Positions 34,495 through 44,937 of a stretch of DNA of 64,000 bases are shown in pieces. A program made the position numbers and the translations under genes. This DNA is from Cyprinodon diabolis (taxonomy: Eukaryota; Chordata; Actinopteri; Cyprinodontiformes; Cyprinodontidae): contig CM060082.1 in assembly GCA_030533445.1 (NCBI GenBank), forward strand, positions 34,969,317-35,033,316, in the 5' to 3' direction. Every line of letters starts with the position of its first letter. Within the stretch, counting starts at the first letter, position 1. The notes beneath the pieces are model-generated. The model was not told where the DNA came from and ran no database searches. It was given only the letters and a program-made list of their open reading frames with translations.

Positions 34495-34815
34495 CATCCA
34501 TCCATCCATCCATCCATCCATCCATCCATCCATCCATCCATCCATCCATCCATCCATCCATACATACATACATACATACATACATACATACAAACATACA
34601 TCTTCTTCCTATTATCCGGGGTCTTCGCGGGGGTAGCAGCTTCAGTAGTGAGGCCCAGACGTCCTCCACTTGGGCCAGCTCCTCCTGGGGAACCCCAAGG
34701 CCAGCCGAGAAACATAGTCCCTCCAGCGTGTCCTGGGTCTCCCCCTGGGCCTACTCCCGGTGGGACGTGCCTGGAACACCTCACCAGGGAGACGTCCAGG
34801 AGGCATCCTGGAGAG
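34495..34815 (-). repeat. LINE 3' end with long (GATG)n tail, possibly Rex3/RTE-like
   Basis: On the plus strand, about 16 CATC units (34496-34560) and about 8 CATA units (34561-34592) precede CTTCTTCCTATTATCCGGGG, TCTTCGCGGGGGTAGCAGC, GACGTCCTCCACTTGGG and GGAACACCTCACCAGGGAGA. Reversed, this is a LINE coding end ([12 protein letters not shown] near the end) followed by a GATG tail. Tandem GATG tails are known for Rex3 (RTE clade). The family name is a suggestion only. The long MDGWMDG frames over the tail are artefacts. Confidence 0.6.
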
Positions 34816-35003
34816 GCTCAATTATGGTAATTCAATCCAGATGTCATGTATTGTATTAAGAAATGTTGAAGCACATAAAACACATCACTACAGCAGGTGA
34901 AAATAGTTGAAGCCCTCTGAAATAATATAATGCTGAAACAGGTGACAGGAGTTCAGCATAAGCAGACTGTTCTGACTGAATGACCAGCAGCATCCTGTTA
35001 ACA
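34816..35003. other. Spacer between repeats
   Basis: Nothing recognised. Confidence 0.4.
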
Positions 35004-35005
35004 TA

Positions 35006-35375
35006 TTCTCATTACGAGTTTGTATGAAATCGTACGAAAAGTTATGCACACTATTTCGTACGTTTTGGACGTTTTTCCTCAAAAAACCACATCAGTGTGC
35101 ATGCGCTGGCAGACAGAAAAAAAAAGCTGATCCGCGGACGGACGTAAAACTGGAAAAAACAGTGCAATCATCACTTATTCATGTCTCTAACTACGTTGCT
35201 TGCTGTTTTATATCTTAGGGTTAGGCTCAGGGTTAGGGCTAATTGTAATTTATATTCTATATTCGTGAATGGTGCGTCAGATGCGCATGCGCATACGACG
35301 AAAAAAACGTCCAAAACGTACGAAATTACAGTGCCTTAACTTTTCGTACGATTTCATACGAACTGATAATGAGAA
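35006..35375. mobile_element. Palindromic MITE with TA target duplication
   Basis: TA at 35004-35005 and 35376-35377 flank inverted arms of at least 75 bp. The left arm has TTCTCATTACGAGTTTGTAT, GAAATCGTACGAAAAGTTAT and TTTCGTACGTTTTGGACG; the right arm is its near-perfect inverse. The arms are rich in CGTACG and CpG. The loop holds a telomere-like stretch (TTAGGGTTAGGCTCAGGGTT, about 35217-35236) and, at 35279-35293, ATGCGCATGCGCATA. It has no coding capacity. A TA duplication suggests Tc1/mariner-type mobilisation. Confidence 0.7.
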
Positions 35376-35377
35376 TA

Positions 35378-37526
35378 CACTGATCCTGTTGCTCCAGAGC
35401 AGAGGGGAGGACGAGTCCAATAGCAGAATAAACAACTGATTGATGCAAAACATCAGGTGATTTTTTAGGACATATTTAATGCAGTTTAATGACAACATTT
35501 ACGAAGTAGAAAAATGTATATTTTATTAATAATTTAACAAAATTTACAGGGGAGGCTTAGCCTCCCTAATATTCAGTGACAATCATCACTGCTCTGCACA
35601 GTGGCAAAATTAAATAGTCGGAGTCTGTATTTGGGAATATAATAGAAGACCACGTTAGACCAGCAGATTAATAAATTAAACCTAACATATAAATCCCCTT
35701 TAGAATAAATCCTACAGCAGAGAACCAAAAATATTGGTAAGTCTCATATCTGCTCTGTTGCCTAACCATAAGTGGTTCTTAACGGGGGTCAGTGCCCCAA
35801 ATGATCCTCGCCCCTTTTATGTCCCCGTGTATCAAAGACAACACAGAACATATTTATCATAAATAAATAATTATGATATGCACTGGAACAAAAAAGACTA
35901 AAGGTACTCTTGGAGTACTTTATGTGTTTTTTACAGTTTTATTTTATTGATGATTTTAATTATTTTTCTCTGCTAGATTTGATGATTCCTGACCTGCAAA
36001 TAGCTTCTTGGTTTATTTAATATATCAGGTGGTACATTTTTGGTAAATTTTTGATAATTTTTTTATTTGGTGCGCCAATGAAAAACATATGCCCCAATTA
36101 AACCCTCAATGGATTCGATCCTCTCCAGTTAAACAGGTGAAGTTTTGAGATGGGGCCACTCACACAAAGCATCAAGTGGTGTAGGCCTATACAGAACTGA
36201 TTTTAAAAAATGTATATATCTCAACTTAAGCTATGTTTGTGTCAAAACATACAAAGTATTGTAAAGCTTGAGGTACTCTGGACAATGTTTTTTTATTTTA
36301 TTTTCTTCTTTTTCAATTCACTACTCCCTATAATTGAAAGTATGTGGTTTTATGTTGGAAAATGTTAGAGGGTTTTAGTGCTAGGAATCTTTTTTCAGGA
36401 TTATATCTATCCGAATAAGAAATGGAACAGACTTGTTAATCTCCAGAACACAGCGCTGTATGCTATCTCTGGGTCTCTTCATCTAAAATAGGAGCAGTTT
36501 ATCCTCTGCAGATTGCAAGCCTCCCCTCATCATATCTTTCCTGCTAATCTTTTGCTCCTGGAGAGAAGGAAGCGTACAGAATGATTTGGGTTTCTGCTGC
36601 CAGGAGATTCAGGATGTCTGACTGGGAGCAGATGCAGCAGTGAAGAGACAGAGACGCGTTTGCAGGAAGAGATGCTGGCAAAAGCTCTACAATAGTAGAA
36701 GGAAAACTTGGAACAGGACAGAAACAGGGTTTTTAGGATGACAGAATGAGAGAAAAATTATGACAGGAGAGATAGGAAGAGATATTTAAGAGAGGGATAT
36801 GAATGGGAAAGAGGAGAAATCAATATCTACAGAGAACGGTATTATTATATATACATTTACTGTCTGGCTGAACTTACCAATGACATCTGCACAATCTAGT
36901 GCACCTAGACAACAACTAGACTTAAAAAAATTAATTGTGGTATTTTTAAGATCAATGTTACTAATAAATAAAATTATAATAAAAAAAATTTTAATTGCAA
37001 ATGAACATAAATCATAAAAAATGATTAGCTTAATTAAAGGTATAGACATGCAGTGTTGAATTCATTTATTAAGACAGATACGCCTTTTTTCGCCTGAAAA
37101 TGCACATTTAAGCTGAGCCTTGTACCCCCTGCTACTCCTTTATTAATACATGAAGGCCCTTCGCTCGAGAAGCCACAGAGCTGAGTGACAGGATCACATT
37201 ATCATCATCTCCTTGGTAATAAATTGTGTCATTAATTTATGCTCCACTGAATACACTGATGAGATATATCAACTATCTCTGTTTTCCCTCATTGCCCTCT
37301 CTCCTAAACAGGAAACTCAGCACTTTAAGTGCCGTCAATAAATAATTGGTGTTAAATACAACCTTTGCTAGTAAATAACACAAACACCGCCTATATGCTT
37401 TAGAAGCCACAATGAGAACCAAAATGAGAGTTTGAACCTGAATCACAACTATCAACATGGTTCTTGCATCATAACTGCATAACTGACTTTTCAAATTCAT
37501 TTCAGTAATTGATATCACAACTAAGG
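35378..37526. other. Intergenic DNA, nothing recognised
   Basis: AT-rich DNA without coding regions or repeats with definable ends. The frames at 36786-37049 and 37273-37668 have no known motif. Confidence 0.4.
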
Positions 37527-37999
37527 CTGCTGAGTGGCGTATTGGGTAGCAGCCGCCTTGCAGAAAAAAGATCGGCGTTCGTTTCCCGGCCCGTTTCTTT
37601 TGCATGGAGTTTGCATGTTCTCCCTGAGCATGCATGGGTTCTCTCCGGGTACTCCGGCTTCCTCCCACAGTCCAAAAACATGACTGTTAGGTTAATTGAC
37701 TTATCTAAATTAGGTACGAGTGGGAATGGTTGTTTGTCCTGTTTGTCTCAAATCGTGGTGACCAAATCATGGCTTTCTTCTACTCATCCACTCTACAGGA
37801 AACCTTGGCTAAGATGTACAGAGCTTTCACTGGTTCATACACACATCTTAGACCCTTTACATCTGTGTGTCCCAAGGATGTTCCTCGCCCCGCATGACTG
37901 AGAGGTGCGCAATGTATGTACCCGACCTCTCGCTCGTAGACAGCTGGAGATGGCACCAGCACCACTGGCGACCCCAGTAGGGATAAGAGTGACAGAAAA
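37527..37999 (+). repeat. tRNA-derived SINE interrupted by an L2-like fragment
   Basis: The head GTGGCGTATTGGGTAGCAGC and the later CGTTCGTTTCCCGG resemble Pol III box A and box B. The body GGAGTTTGCATGTTCTCCCT, GGTACTCCGGCTTCCTCCC and GTGGGAATGGTTGTTTGTCC, and the end CTCTCGCTCGTAGACAGCTG, GATGGCACCAGCACC, ATAGATGGATGGATTT, are the same SINE as at 9675-9890. The segment usually found between TTTGTCTC and CCCGCCTCTCGC is replaced by a foreign piece (37747-37905). Confidence 0.75.
37747..37905 (+). repeat. L2-like LINE fragment inside the SINE
   Basis: The piece CCAAATCATGGCTTTCTTCT, AGGAAACCTTGGCTAAGATG, TTCATACACACATCTTAGAC and CATCTGTGTGTCCCAAGGAT matches, inverted, 40190-40345. There it continues into a text reading KVVQNAAARLLTK on the minus strand, a LINE reverse-transcriptase C-terminal signature. 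How a LINE piece came to replace the SINE centre is not clear. Confidence 0.6.
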
Positions 38000-38651
38000 T
38001 AGATGGATGGATTTAAACAACTAGCCTGTCCTTCAAGGCCTTGTTTATAATTTTTCATTTGTTAGGGTTGTTAAGTTTCTCCAACTTTAACCTATTAAAG
38101 AAATAAACAAAGACAGCGTAAGATTTTTCCTGACCAGGCTTTGCAAAGGGAAAATGCACAGAGCTTTGGGAAGTCTTTGTGCAGTTTCGTCTTGTACCAA
38201 GCTTGCAGGCTTATTTATTGAGCAGTCAACACATTACAACAGCAGGTGTTAGTTTTGATTACGCAAACTCTTAGACATAGCATGAACTTTTAAGATAGGG
38301 AACATGTCAGTATACGCTTTTACAAAAGGTGTCGGGGAACATGAACTTCCACTTCTGTGCTATCAGATGAAAAACAGGAACTTCTTAGCTTCATTCTAGC
38401 AAAACATTTGACCGTCTTATGACCCGCATACACTATTTCCACTGATGACAGTACCATAGCAAAAGAAATGATTTAAAAGCATTATAAAAGATATGAATGA
38501 ATAAAATGATAAAAACATCATAAAACAACAGAAATCATAATAACTCCAACACATTCCTCCTGCCATTGGGACTTTGCAAGGTTCATTCCCTCAGTCTGAT
38601 TTGTTTGTGGATCATTATCCTTATTAAACATCTAATGCTTCTGAAGTTTTA
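38000..38651. other. Intergenic DNA, nothing recognised
   Basis: No repeat or gene recognised. Confidence 0.4.
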
Positions 38652-39407
38652 TTCAATTCAATTCAGTTTATTTGTATAGCGCCAATTCACAACACGTCAT
38701 CTCAAGGCACTTTACAGTTCACCAGATCATACGGTAGAATTGATTCAAAGTTTTCGATCTAAGGAAAACCAGTTAATTGCATCGACTCATTGACTCCAAT
38801 GCAATCCCTCACACTAAGCATGCTTGTAGCGACAGTGGAGAGGAAAAACTCCCTTTTAACAGGAAGAAACCTCCAGCAGAACCAGGCTCAGTGTGAGCGG
38901 CCATCTACTGAGGCCAACTGGGGTTCAAGGAGACAGAAGCAGAGACACAAAAAGCAGCTGTAAAAGGCGGCCCTGTCCAGGAAACACACAGCCAGGCAGA
39001 CGAGCTCCGAGCCAACTCCCATGTCAGAGGATGAAGAGAGCACATCCAGCCAGTCACAGTCAGAGAAACAGGACTACACTGGAAAAGAGGCCAATCTCCA
39101 ACATCTATAAACAAAGGTGTTGATGGTAGCAGAACACCTAATATTTCTCTCCAGGATGGTGTCACAGCCAAACAGAAACAGGCGAGGCAAAGCTACTATG
39201 AGAAAAAGCAGAGAGAGCAGAACGTTAGAGATTGAACTAACAGATCCTGCAGAGTGGGAGGATAGAGATAGAATGAAGCAGAATAATGAAATAGGGGTCC
39301 CTATGTCTTCCAGAAGTCTAAGCCTATAGCAGCATAACTACAGATATAGCTCAGGATAAGCTGAGCCACTCTAACTATAAGCTTTATCAAAAAGGAAAGT
39401 TTTAATC
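38652..39407 (-). mobile_element. 5'-truncated copy of the L2-type LINE
   Basis: Carries the whole 3'UTR of the element at 11.6 kb plus the last codons of ORF2 (AGCTTTATCAAAAAGGAAAG on the plus strand), then stops abruptly at about 39407. It retains about 200 bp of 3'UTR missing from the longer copy. AAGTTTTA-like words stand on both sides (GAAGTTTTATTC and AAAGTTTTAATC) and may be a target duplication. The tail is ATTCA units. Confidence 0.8.
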
Positions 39408-41129
39408 ATTTCACTTTAACTGTCCCAAATAAAAACAGCCTAAGATGTTTAGAAAGAAAAAGAAATATATGAAAGCTACCAGGCTGCAGCAGTATCAGTA
39501 TATTTGAGGACCATGGTTAAAAGTCCAAGTCCAAACTAAACAAAAGTCTCCCATCACTGCTAAAGTGTTATTCAAATATTATGAAATTAATGCAGGGACA
39601 ATGTTGATGGTTTCCAACAGTGTGTAGTGTACTCACACCGATATAATCTAATATTTGTAGAGGTGTATGTATAAAAGTATTCATTTAAGCCTTTAGGCAT
39701 AATATTGATGTTTGGCGGTTGGAAAAACTACTCATAATACATTCAAATTTGCAGTTAGAACATTTTTTTTTTCGCTTTACAGAAGCTATTTGTTTAATCA
39801 AAATATCACCATTAAAATAAGACACAAATATAAGAACATCTAAAGTATATTAACTATTTACACTATTTCCCATTCAGCTTTTAATTATGTATTTTTTTTT
39901 TGACACTCTGCTTATAAGTGCTCATAAAGAGCTTTTAGAACCAAACGACAACCTATTCAGCCATTATAGAGAACATGCAAGGAAATATCAATTGTTGAAA
40001 GAAAGGACAAGAGACGCGGAAAAGAGAGCAGACGTGTGAAAATATGTCTCAATAGATCAAAGGGATGCATCATGCAAAACAATAAAATGAAAACCTAACA
40101 GTACATCCTCTGAGGACAAGCTGTTAGAGGCTCTGTGGTGGATATGATGGAGGTTCCCCTACTCAGAGCTAATAGACTGGGTCACTGGTGAATGTTCTCA
40201 ATCATGCAGGGCAAGGAACCTTCTTGGGACACACAGATGTAAACGGTCTGAGATGTGTGTATGAACCGGTCAAAGCTCTATACATCTTAGCCAAGGTTTC
40301 CTCTGGAGGGGATGATTAGAAGAGAGCCATGATTTGGTGAGAAGTCTAGCAGCAGCATTTTGTACAACCTTGCAATGCTTCTTGGATGTTTTATAAAAAT
40401 GGGTGAAATTTTGATTACAGAAATCCATTCTCAATAAAACAAATGGATGTATAAAAATCCATCTAATCTAATATTGTATAGTTTAACTATATTTATGAAA
40501 GAAAAGCAATTCAGAGACTGAACCTGATTACTGACAGAACAGAAGTCATAATGTACCCTAACGTTCCCGATAGAGGACCAAGAGGATCCATTATTAAAAA
40601 TTGTATTCTTGTTTCGAACCCGAATAATATTAAACTGGTCTTAATTTACGTAGAGAATATTTTAGCCATCCAACTTTCCCCACAGCCAAAGCATTTATGT
40701 AAGGCAAGTAGTTTGGATACCTCATGAGGCTTAAAATAGATGCGTCCAGATTTTAAATGTGAAGTGATGATTATAGAAATCCTTAAAAGGGCTCAAAATG
40801 TACTGATTCAAATACATCTTGGGGGCTTTGGCTCTTAAGCAGCTTAAGTCTATGTGAGTTTCTGCCAAACTACTGAATAGATTTTATTTCCCTCTACTCG
40901 AAAGGTGCCTGGTATCCCTGTTGTAAACATTTTGCTACCCTCCTACATTTTCTCCTTTCTCCTAACATTTTCTCACTGTTTGCATTGATACAGCACTATG
41001 TGAGTGGACAGCTTCTGACACTCTGCAGCATATCCTTCATCTGACTATCAGACTATCATCTGCACAACTTTCAAATTAGCAGACTTCTCTGTGATTTGGT
41101 TGGGTTTATGTAAATCCCTTCCTTGCCCT
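39408..41129. other. Intergenic DNA with an inverted L2-like fragment
   Basis: No coding region. Positions 40190-40440 hold an L2-type RT fragment on the minus strand (block VQNAAARLL). Its downstream part is the inverted match of 37747-37905. The remaining sequence is unremarkable. Confidence 0.5.
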
Positions 41130-41331
41130 ACAATGGAGAACTTCACTCTGTATTTTGACCCATCCCCTTGGGGAGCAGTGGGCTGCCATTGTGCGGTGCC
41201 TGATGAGCAGTGTGAGGTTAAGGGTTTTGCTCAGGAACCCAGAGTGGAGGTTGTGAGGATCGAAGCAGGTACTTGCAACCCTCTCAGAGCACAAGCGCAC
41301 TGCTATAACCACTAGGCCAACACTCCCCACA
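41130..41331 (-). repeat. tRNA-derived SINE with Pol III boxes
   Basis: Read on the minus strand, TGGCCTAGTGG (41309-41319) fits the box A consensus exactly and GCTTCGATCC (41257-41266) is a one-change box B. The body CTGGGTTCCTGAGCAAAACC, GGCACCGCACAATGGCAGCC and CACTGCTCCCCAAGGGGATG matches the SINE copies at 8.7 and 54.0 kb. The Tc1 transposon starts right at its 5' end. Confidence 0.75.
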
Positions 41332-41333
41332 TA

Positions 41334-42581
41334 CACTATATTGCCAAAAGTATTTGCTCACCTGCCTTGACTCACATATGAGCTTAAGTGACATCCCGTT
41401 CCTAATCCATAGGGTTCAATATGACGTCGGTCCACCCTTTGCAGCTAGAACAGCTTCAACTCTTCTGGGAAGGCTGTCCACAAGGTTTAGGAGTGTGTTT
41501 ATGGGAATTTTTGACCATTCTTCCAGAAGCGCATTTGTGAGGTCGCACACTGATGTTGGACGAGAAGGCCTGGCTCTCAGTCTCCGCTCTAATTCATCCC
41601 AAAGGTGTTCTATCGGGTTGAGGTCAGGACTCTGTGCAGGCCAGTCAAGTTCATCCACACCAGACTCTGTCATCCATGTCTTTATGGACCTTGCTTTGTG
41701 CACTGGTGCACAGTCATGTTGGAAGAGGAAGGGGCCAGCTCCAAACTGTTCCCACAAAGTTGGGAGCATGGAATTGTCCAAAATGTCTTGGTATGCTGAA
41801 GCATTCAGAGTTCCTTTCACTGGAACTAAGGGGCCAAGCCCAGCTCCTGAAAAACAACCCCACACCATAATCCCCCCTCCATCAAACTTTACACTTGGCA
41901 CAATGCAGTCAGACAAGTACCGTTCTCCTGGCAACCGCCAAACCCAGACCCGTCCATCAGATTGCCAGATGGAGAAGCGCGATTCGTCACTCCAGAGAAC
42001 GCGTCTCCACTGCTCTAGAGTCCAGTGGCGGCGTGCTTTACACCACCGCATCCGACGCTTTGCATTGCACTTGGTTATGTATGGCTTGGATGCAGCTGCT
42101 CGACCATGGAAACCCATTCCATGAAGCTCTCTGCGCACTGTTCTTGAGCTAATCTGAAGGCCACATGAAGTTTGGAGGTCTGTAGTGATTGACTCTGCAG
42201 AAAGTTGGCGACCTCTTCGCACTATGCGCTTCAGCATCCGCTGACCCCGCTCCGTCAGTTTACGTGGCCTACCACTTCGTGGCTGAGTTGCTGTCGTTCC
42301 CAAACACTTCCATTTTCTTATAATACAGCTGACAGTTGACTGTGGAATATTTAGGAGCGAGGAAATTTCACGACTGGATTTGTTGCACAGGTGGCATCCT
42401 ATCACAGTTCCACGCTGGAATTCACTGAGCTCCTGAGAGCGACCCATTCTTTCACAAATGTTTGTAAAAACAGTCTGCATGCCTAGGTGCTTGAATTTAT
42501 ACACCTGTGGCCATGGAAGTGATTGGAACACCTGATTCCAATAATTTGGATGGGTGAGCAAATACTTTTGGCAATATAGTG
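41334..42581 (-). mobile_element. Complete Tc1-like transposon
   Basis: 1248 bp between TA dinucleotides (41332-41333 and 42582-42583). Perfect 29-bp terminal inverted repeats begin CACTATATTGCCAAAAGTAT (41334-41362 and inverted at 42553-42581). A single intact transposase frame lies between them. Short TIRs without internal direct repeats and a DD34E transposase place it in the Tc1 family. I associate the text with the Passport-type group found in fish and frogs, from memory. Nothing in the element looks broken. Confidence 0.95.
41416..42447 (-). CDS. Tc1-family transposase, open
   Basis: I choose the start [13 protein letters not shown] (ATG at 42447), giving 343 residues, the usual Tc1 length; the open frame reaches 42561 but the extra residues lie against the inverted repeat. 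The N-terminal paired-like DNA-binding region has two helix-turn-helix parts (about 8-50 and 65-115), joined by a GRPRKL hook (59-64). The catalytic triad is Asp154 (LWSDESRF), Asp245 (FQHDCAPVH) and Glu280 ([10 protein letters not shown]), with 34 residues between the last two. The glycine-rich [14 protein letters not shown] is at 190-203. No stop, frameshift or missing catalytic residue. It acts in the nucleus by cut-and-paste at TA sites. Confidence 0.93.
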   Translation of the reverse strand: MGRSQELSEFQRGTVIGCHLCNKSSREISSLLNIPQSTVSCIIRKWKCLGTTATQPRSGRPRKLTERGQRMLKRIVRRGRQLSAESITTDLQTSCGLQISSRTVRRELHGMGFHGRAAASKPYITKCNAKRRMRWCKARRHWTLEQWRRVLWSDESRFSIWQSDGRVWVWRLPGERYLSDCIVPSVKFDGGGIMVWGCFSGAGLGPLVPVKGTLNASAYQDILDNSMLPTLWEQFGAGPFLFQHDCAPVHKARSIKTWMTESGVDELDWPAQSPDLNPIEHLWDELERRLRARPSRPTSVCDLTNALLEEWSKIPINTLLNLVDSLPRRVEAVLAAKGGPTSY

Positions 42582-42583
42582 TA

Positions 42584-43330
42584 TGTTACTCAGACATAAC
42601 ACTTCTGAATAAAGTATTTAGTATTTGGTATTTACATTTTTTGACAAACTATATTTTTGGTGAGTTTTATTAGCTCAGATTTTTTTTTTTCTTAACTCAT
42701 AGAAATTATTTCAAACAAAATTACTATATTATCTTTTTGGGTTAACCTGCAGTACATCTGGAATTGTTAAAAAAAATCCTTTATGTTTAATAAAAAAAAA
42801 AAAAACCTCCGGGACAAATTTCTTAGCAGAAATAAGAGGAAAACATCATTCTGCATGCACTAACAACAACTCAGCGGACTTAATTTGCATTTACCGTAAA
42901 TAACAGAATCCTCTAAACTGCTCCTAATAGTAGGGTGATCTGAAGAAGGACTGGTTCTGTTATCGCCCTCTACTGGCTGAGAAAGGTATTACTACAAAAT
43001 CAACACTAAAAAGTAAACATCTAACATTAAACAAATATAAAAAATTAATATTTTTTTTTAATTCGTGTAAAAGTTATTCTAGATAACCATATATCTCTTT
43101 ATTTAACATTTAAAGTTGAAATATAATAGATTTGAACAATTTTTGTGTCATTTTTAAAGTGCAGTCTTTGTTAGTACAATAATTAACCTAACAATGGATG
43201 CTGTCATCTGGAAAAAGAAAATAAGCCGGAACTCCATTTGTATACAGCTTATGTAATGATTTATTTACATAAAATGAAGTACAGTGTACGATAAAAAAAG
43301 GCTGCAAGTGTTGAGCTAGTGTGAAAGAGG
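42584..43330. other. AT-rich DNA upstream of the mmp16 promoter
   Basis: No gene and no repeat with clear ends, only homopolymer runs (T-run at about 42680, A-run at about 42791-42804). Composition changes sharply to GC-rich after about 43370. Confidence 0.5.
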
Positions 43331-43339
43331 GCTGCCTGG

Positions 43340-43808
43340 ATGAGAGCTGTTTTCATTGGAGAGTTGGGATGGAGAAGCATTGAGGGGAGGGAGGGGTGGT
43401 GTTGGCAGGGAGCGCATGCGCAGTAGGTGGGAGTCGCAGTTGAAAACGGGCAGCTATGCCGCGCGCCTGCAGAGAAGGAGCTGGACGCGTCCGCTTAGAG
43501 CAACGGCCGGAGCACCGGAGGACCGACCCGGGGAGTGCTTCACTGGGAGGCTGCTGACAGGCGACCGCTTCCCCGGGGAGAACCTCCTCCCCTAAACTAA
43601 AACAACAAGAATCAAAAACGGCCGAGGAAGAGGAGGACAAATCCGCTCCTACTCTCATTTCTCCCCCTTTCTTCTCAAACATCCCCTCAGCTTTAGAGGA
43701 AAAGCTCCAGAGATGTTGCTGCTAAGCGTCTAGGATCTGCTCTGTTTACAGCGACCGTGAACCGAGCTGAGCTGCGGACAGTGAGCGTCAACACCGACCG
43801 CCTTCACT
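43340..43808 (+). promoter_or_regulatory. GC-rich promoter/5'UTR of mmp16
   Basis: CpG-dense stretch about 43385-43570 in otherwise AT-rich DNA. It has a GGGAGGGAGGGGTGG box (SP/KLF-like) at about 43385-43399 and GCGCATGCGCAG at 43412-43423, which fits the NRF1 consensus. No TATA box is apparent, so a dispersed CpG-island start is likely; the transcription start cannot be fixed. The region runs straight into the first coding exon at 43809. The frames called on both strands here are not coding. Confidence 0.6.
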
Positions 43809-43934
43809 ATGCTTTTATTAGCTCTCCTCAGCAGGAGATGTCTTAATAGTCGCTCTATGGGGACGTTATGCTTGCAGTTGTTGCTGTGGATTTTATGTGC
43901 CGTGAACGGAGAGGAGCAGCCGTTCAGTGTGGAG
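43809..43934 (+). CDS. mmp16: Matrix metalloproteinase-16 (MT3-MMP), first coding exon
   Basis: 42 codons from ATG (A at -3) to GAG, followed by the donor GTAAGC at 43935; the intron is phase 0. The peptide starts MLLLALLSRR and holds a hydrophobic signal core LQLLLWILCAVNG (23-34), then EEQPFSVE. Vertebrate MMP16 has a first exon of about 44 codons with the same LLWILCA core and a similar EQ-x-F-x-VE end, at the same junction before the propeptide; MMP14, 15 and 24 fit less well. The full protein is a membrane-anchored zinc protease that cleaves matrix proteins and activates pro-MMP2; only the signal peptide and first mature residues are encoded here. Fish can have two paralogs, and a/b cannot be told apart. 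A second in-frame ATG at codon 17 is a weaker start. Confidence 0.75.
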
Positions 43935-44052
43935 GTAAGCCCTGGATCAGTGTCTGATGAGATAAACAAGCCTGCTCCTTTATGGTCCCTGGACTCTGCC
44001 TGTAATAACGCCAGAGGAATAAAGTATTAGAGGCAGAGCCTGGATCTTTGTT

Positions 44053-44937
44053 TACGGAAGAGGATTAGGGCCACTGAAAAAAATAAAAAAGGTTCACTGA
44101 TTTTTTAAATTTCATTTCAGTATAATATGCTGAAAAAAGTCAGAATTCTGACTTTGATCTCCGAATGCTGACTTTTTTTCCCTGAGAATTCTGACTTTAA
44201 TCTCTTATTTCTGACATTTTTTTCTCAGAATTTTGACTTTTTTCTCAGATTTCTGACTTTAAACTCTGAATTCTGACATTTTTTTCCTCAGAATTCTGAC
44301 TTTAATCTCAGATTCCTGACTCTTTATTCTCAGAATTCTGACTTTAATCTCAGAATTCTGACTTTAATCTCAGAATTCTGACTTTAATCTCTGATTTCTG
44401 ACTTTAATCTCTGATTTCTGACTTTATTCTCATATTTCTGACTGTTTTTCTCAGAATTCTGACTTTTTTTCTCAGATTTCTGACTTTAATCTCAGAATTC
44501 TGATTTTTTCTCCCTCAGAATTCTGACTTTAATCTGTTGCTTTAGCAACAAGCCAAAGCAATGTCTGTTTTAGAGACTAAACTAGCTCTCTTGTTTTAAT
44601 CACCTTCTGCTCTTTCATTAATGAAATGGCATCACCAGGGCACACCCCTTGGGCACGTAAAAAGTCACCTAATTCCGTCATTTTCCACCAATGTGTTACT
44701 AGCCCTCCCAAACTCCTAACATCTTTGTCAGTGAAGCTGAGTGCTCCCACGTCTCTTCCTTCATAGTGCCAATCTACATTAAGATCCAAAATTCTGAGAT
44801 TAAAGTCAAAATTCTGAGAAAAATGTCAGAATTCTGAGCTTAAAGTCAGAATTCGGACTTTTTCCCCATATTAAACTGAAATAATATTTTAAAAAATAAG
44901 TTAACTTTTTTTTCAGTGGCCCTAATCTTCTTCCATA
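44053..44937. mobile_element. Inverted-end DNA transposon filled with minisatellite
   Basis: The left end reads ACGGAAGAGGATTAGGGCCA and the right end, inverted, ATGGAAGAAGATTAGGGCCA; both continue CTGAAAAAAA. Subterminal blocks TTTCATTTCAGTATAATATG (left) and ATTTCAGTTTAATATGG (right, inverted) also match. Between them is a minisatellite on the left (44130-44535) and its inverse on the right (44795-44865). No transposase is recognised; the minus frame 44577-44789 has no known motif. It sits 118 bp behind the mmp16 splice donor. Confidence 0.65.
44130..44535. repeat. 19-22 bp minisatellite (TTCTGACTTTAATCTCAGAA)
   Basis: Roughly 20 imperfect copies of TTCTGACTTTAATCTCAGAA-type units with T-rich variants (GACTTTTTTTCTCAGA). 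Part of the transposon at 44053-44937; four to five inverted units lie at 44795-44865, so the RNA could fold back on itself. Confidence 0.9.

Noticed and set aside
34288..34784. Long frames reading [11 protein letters not shown] and [11 protein letters not shown]
   Set aside because: They are translations of the CATC/CATA microsatellite tail of a LINE end, not proteins.
35213..35240. Telomere-like TTAGGG repeats
   Set aside because: Only a few degenerate units within the loop of a MITE; no evidence for an interstitial telomere or a fusion point.
37527..37580. tRNA-like head as a functional tRNA gene
   Set aside because: Box B is imperfect, no cloverleaf can be formed by eye, and it continues into a known SINE body.
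41354..42124. 256-codon plus-strand frame
   Set aside because: Antisense shadow of the Tc1 transposase.
43353..43682. Minus-strand 109-codon frame over the promoter
   Set aside because: GC-rich low-complexity translation over a CpG island; no domain. It opposes a well-supported plus-strand exon.
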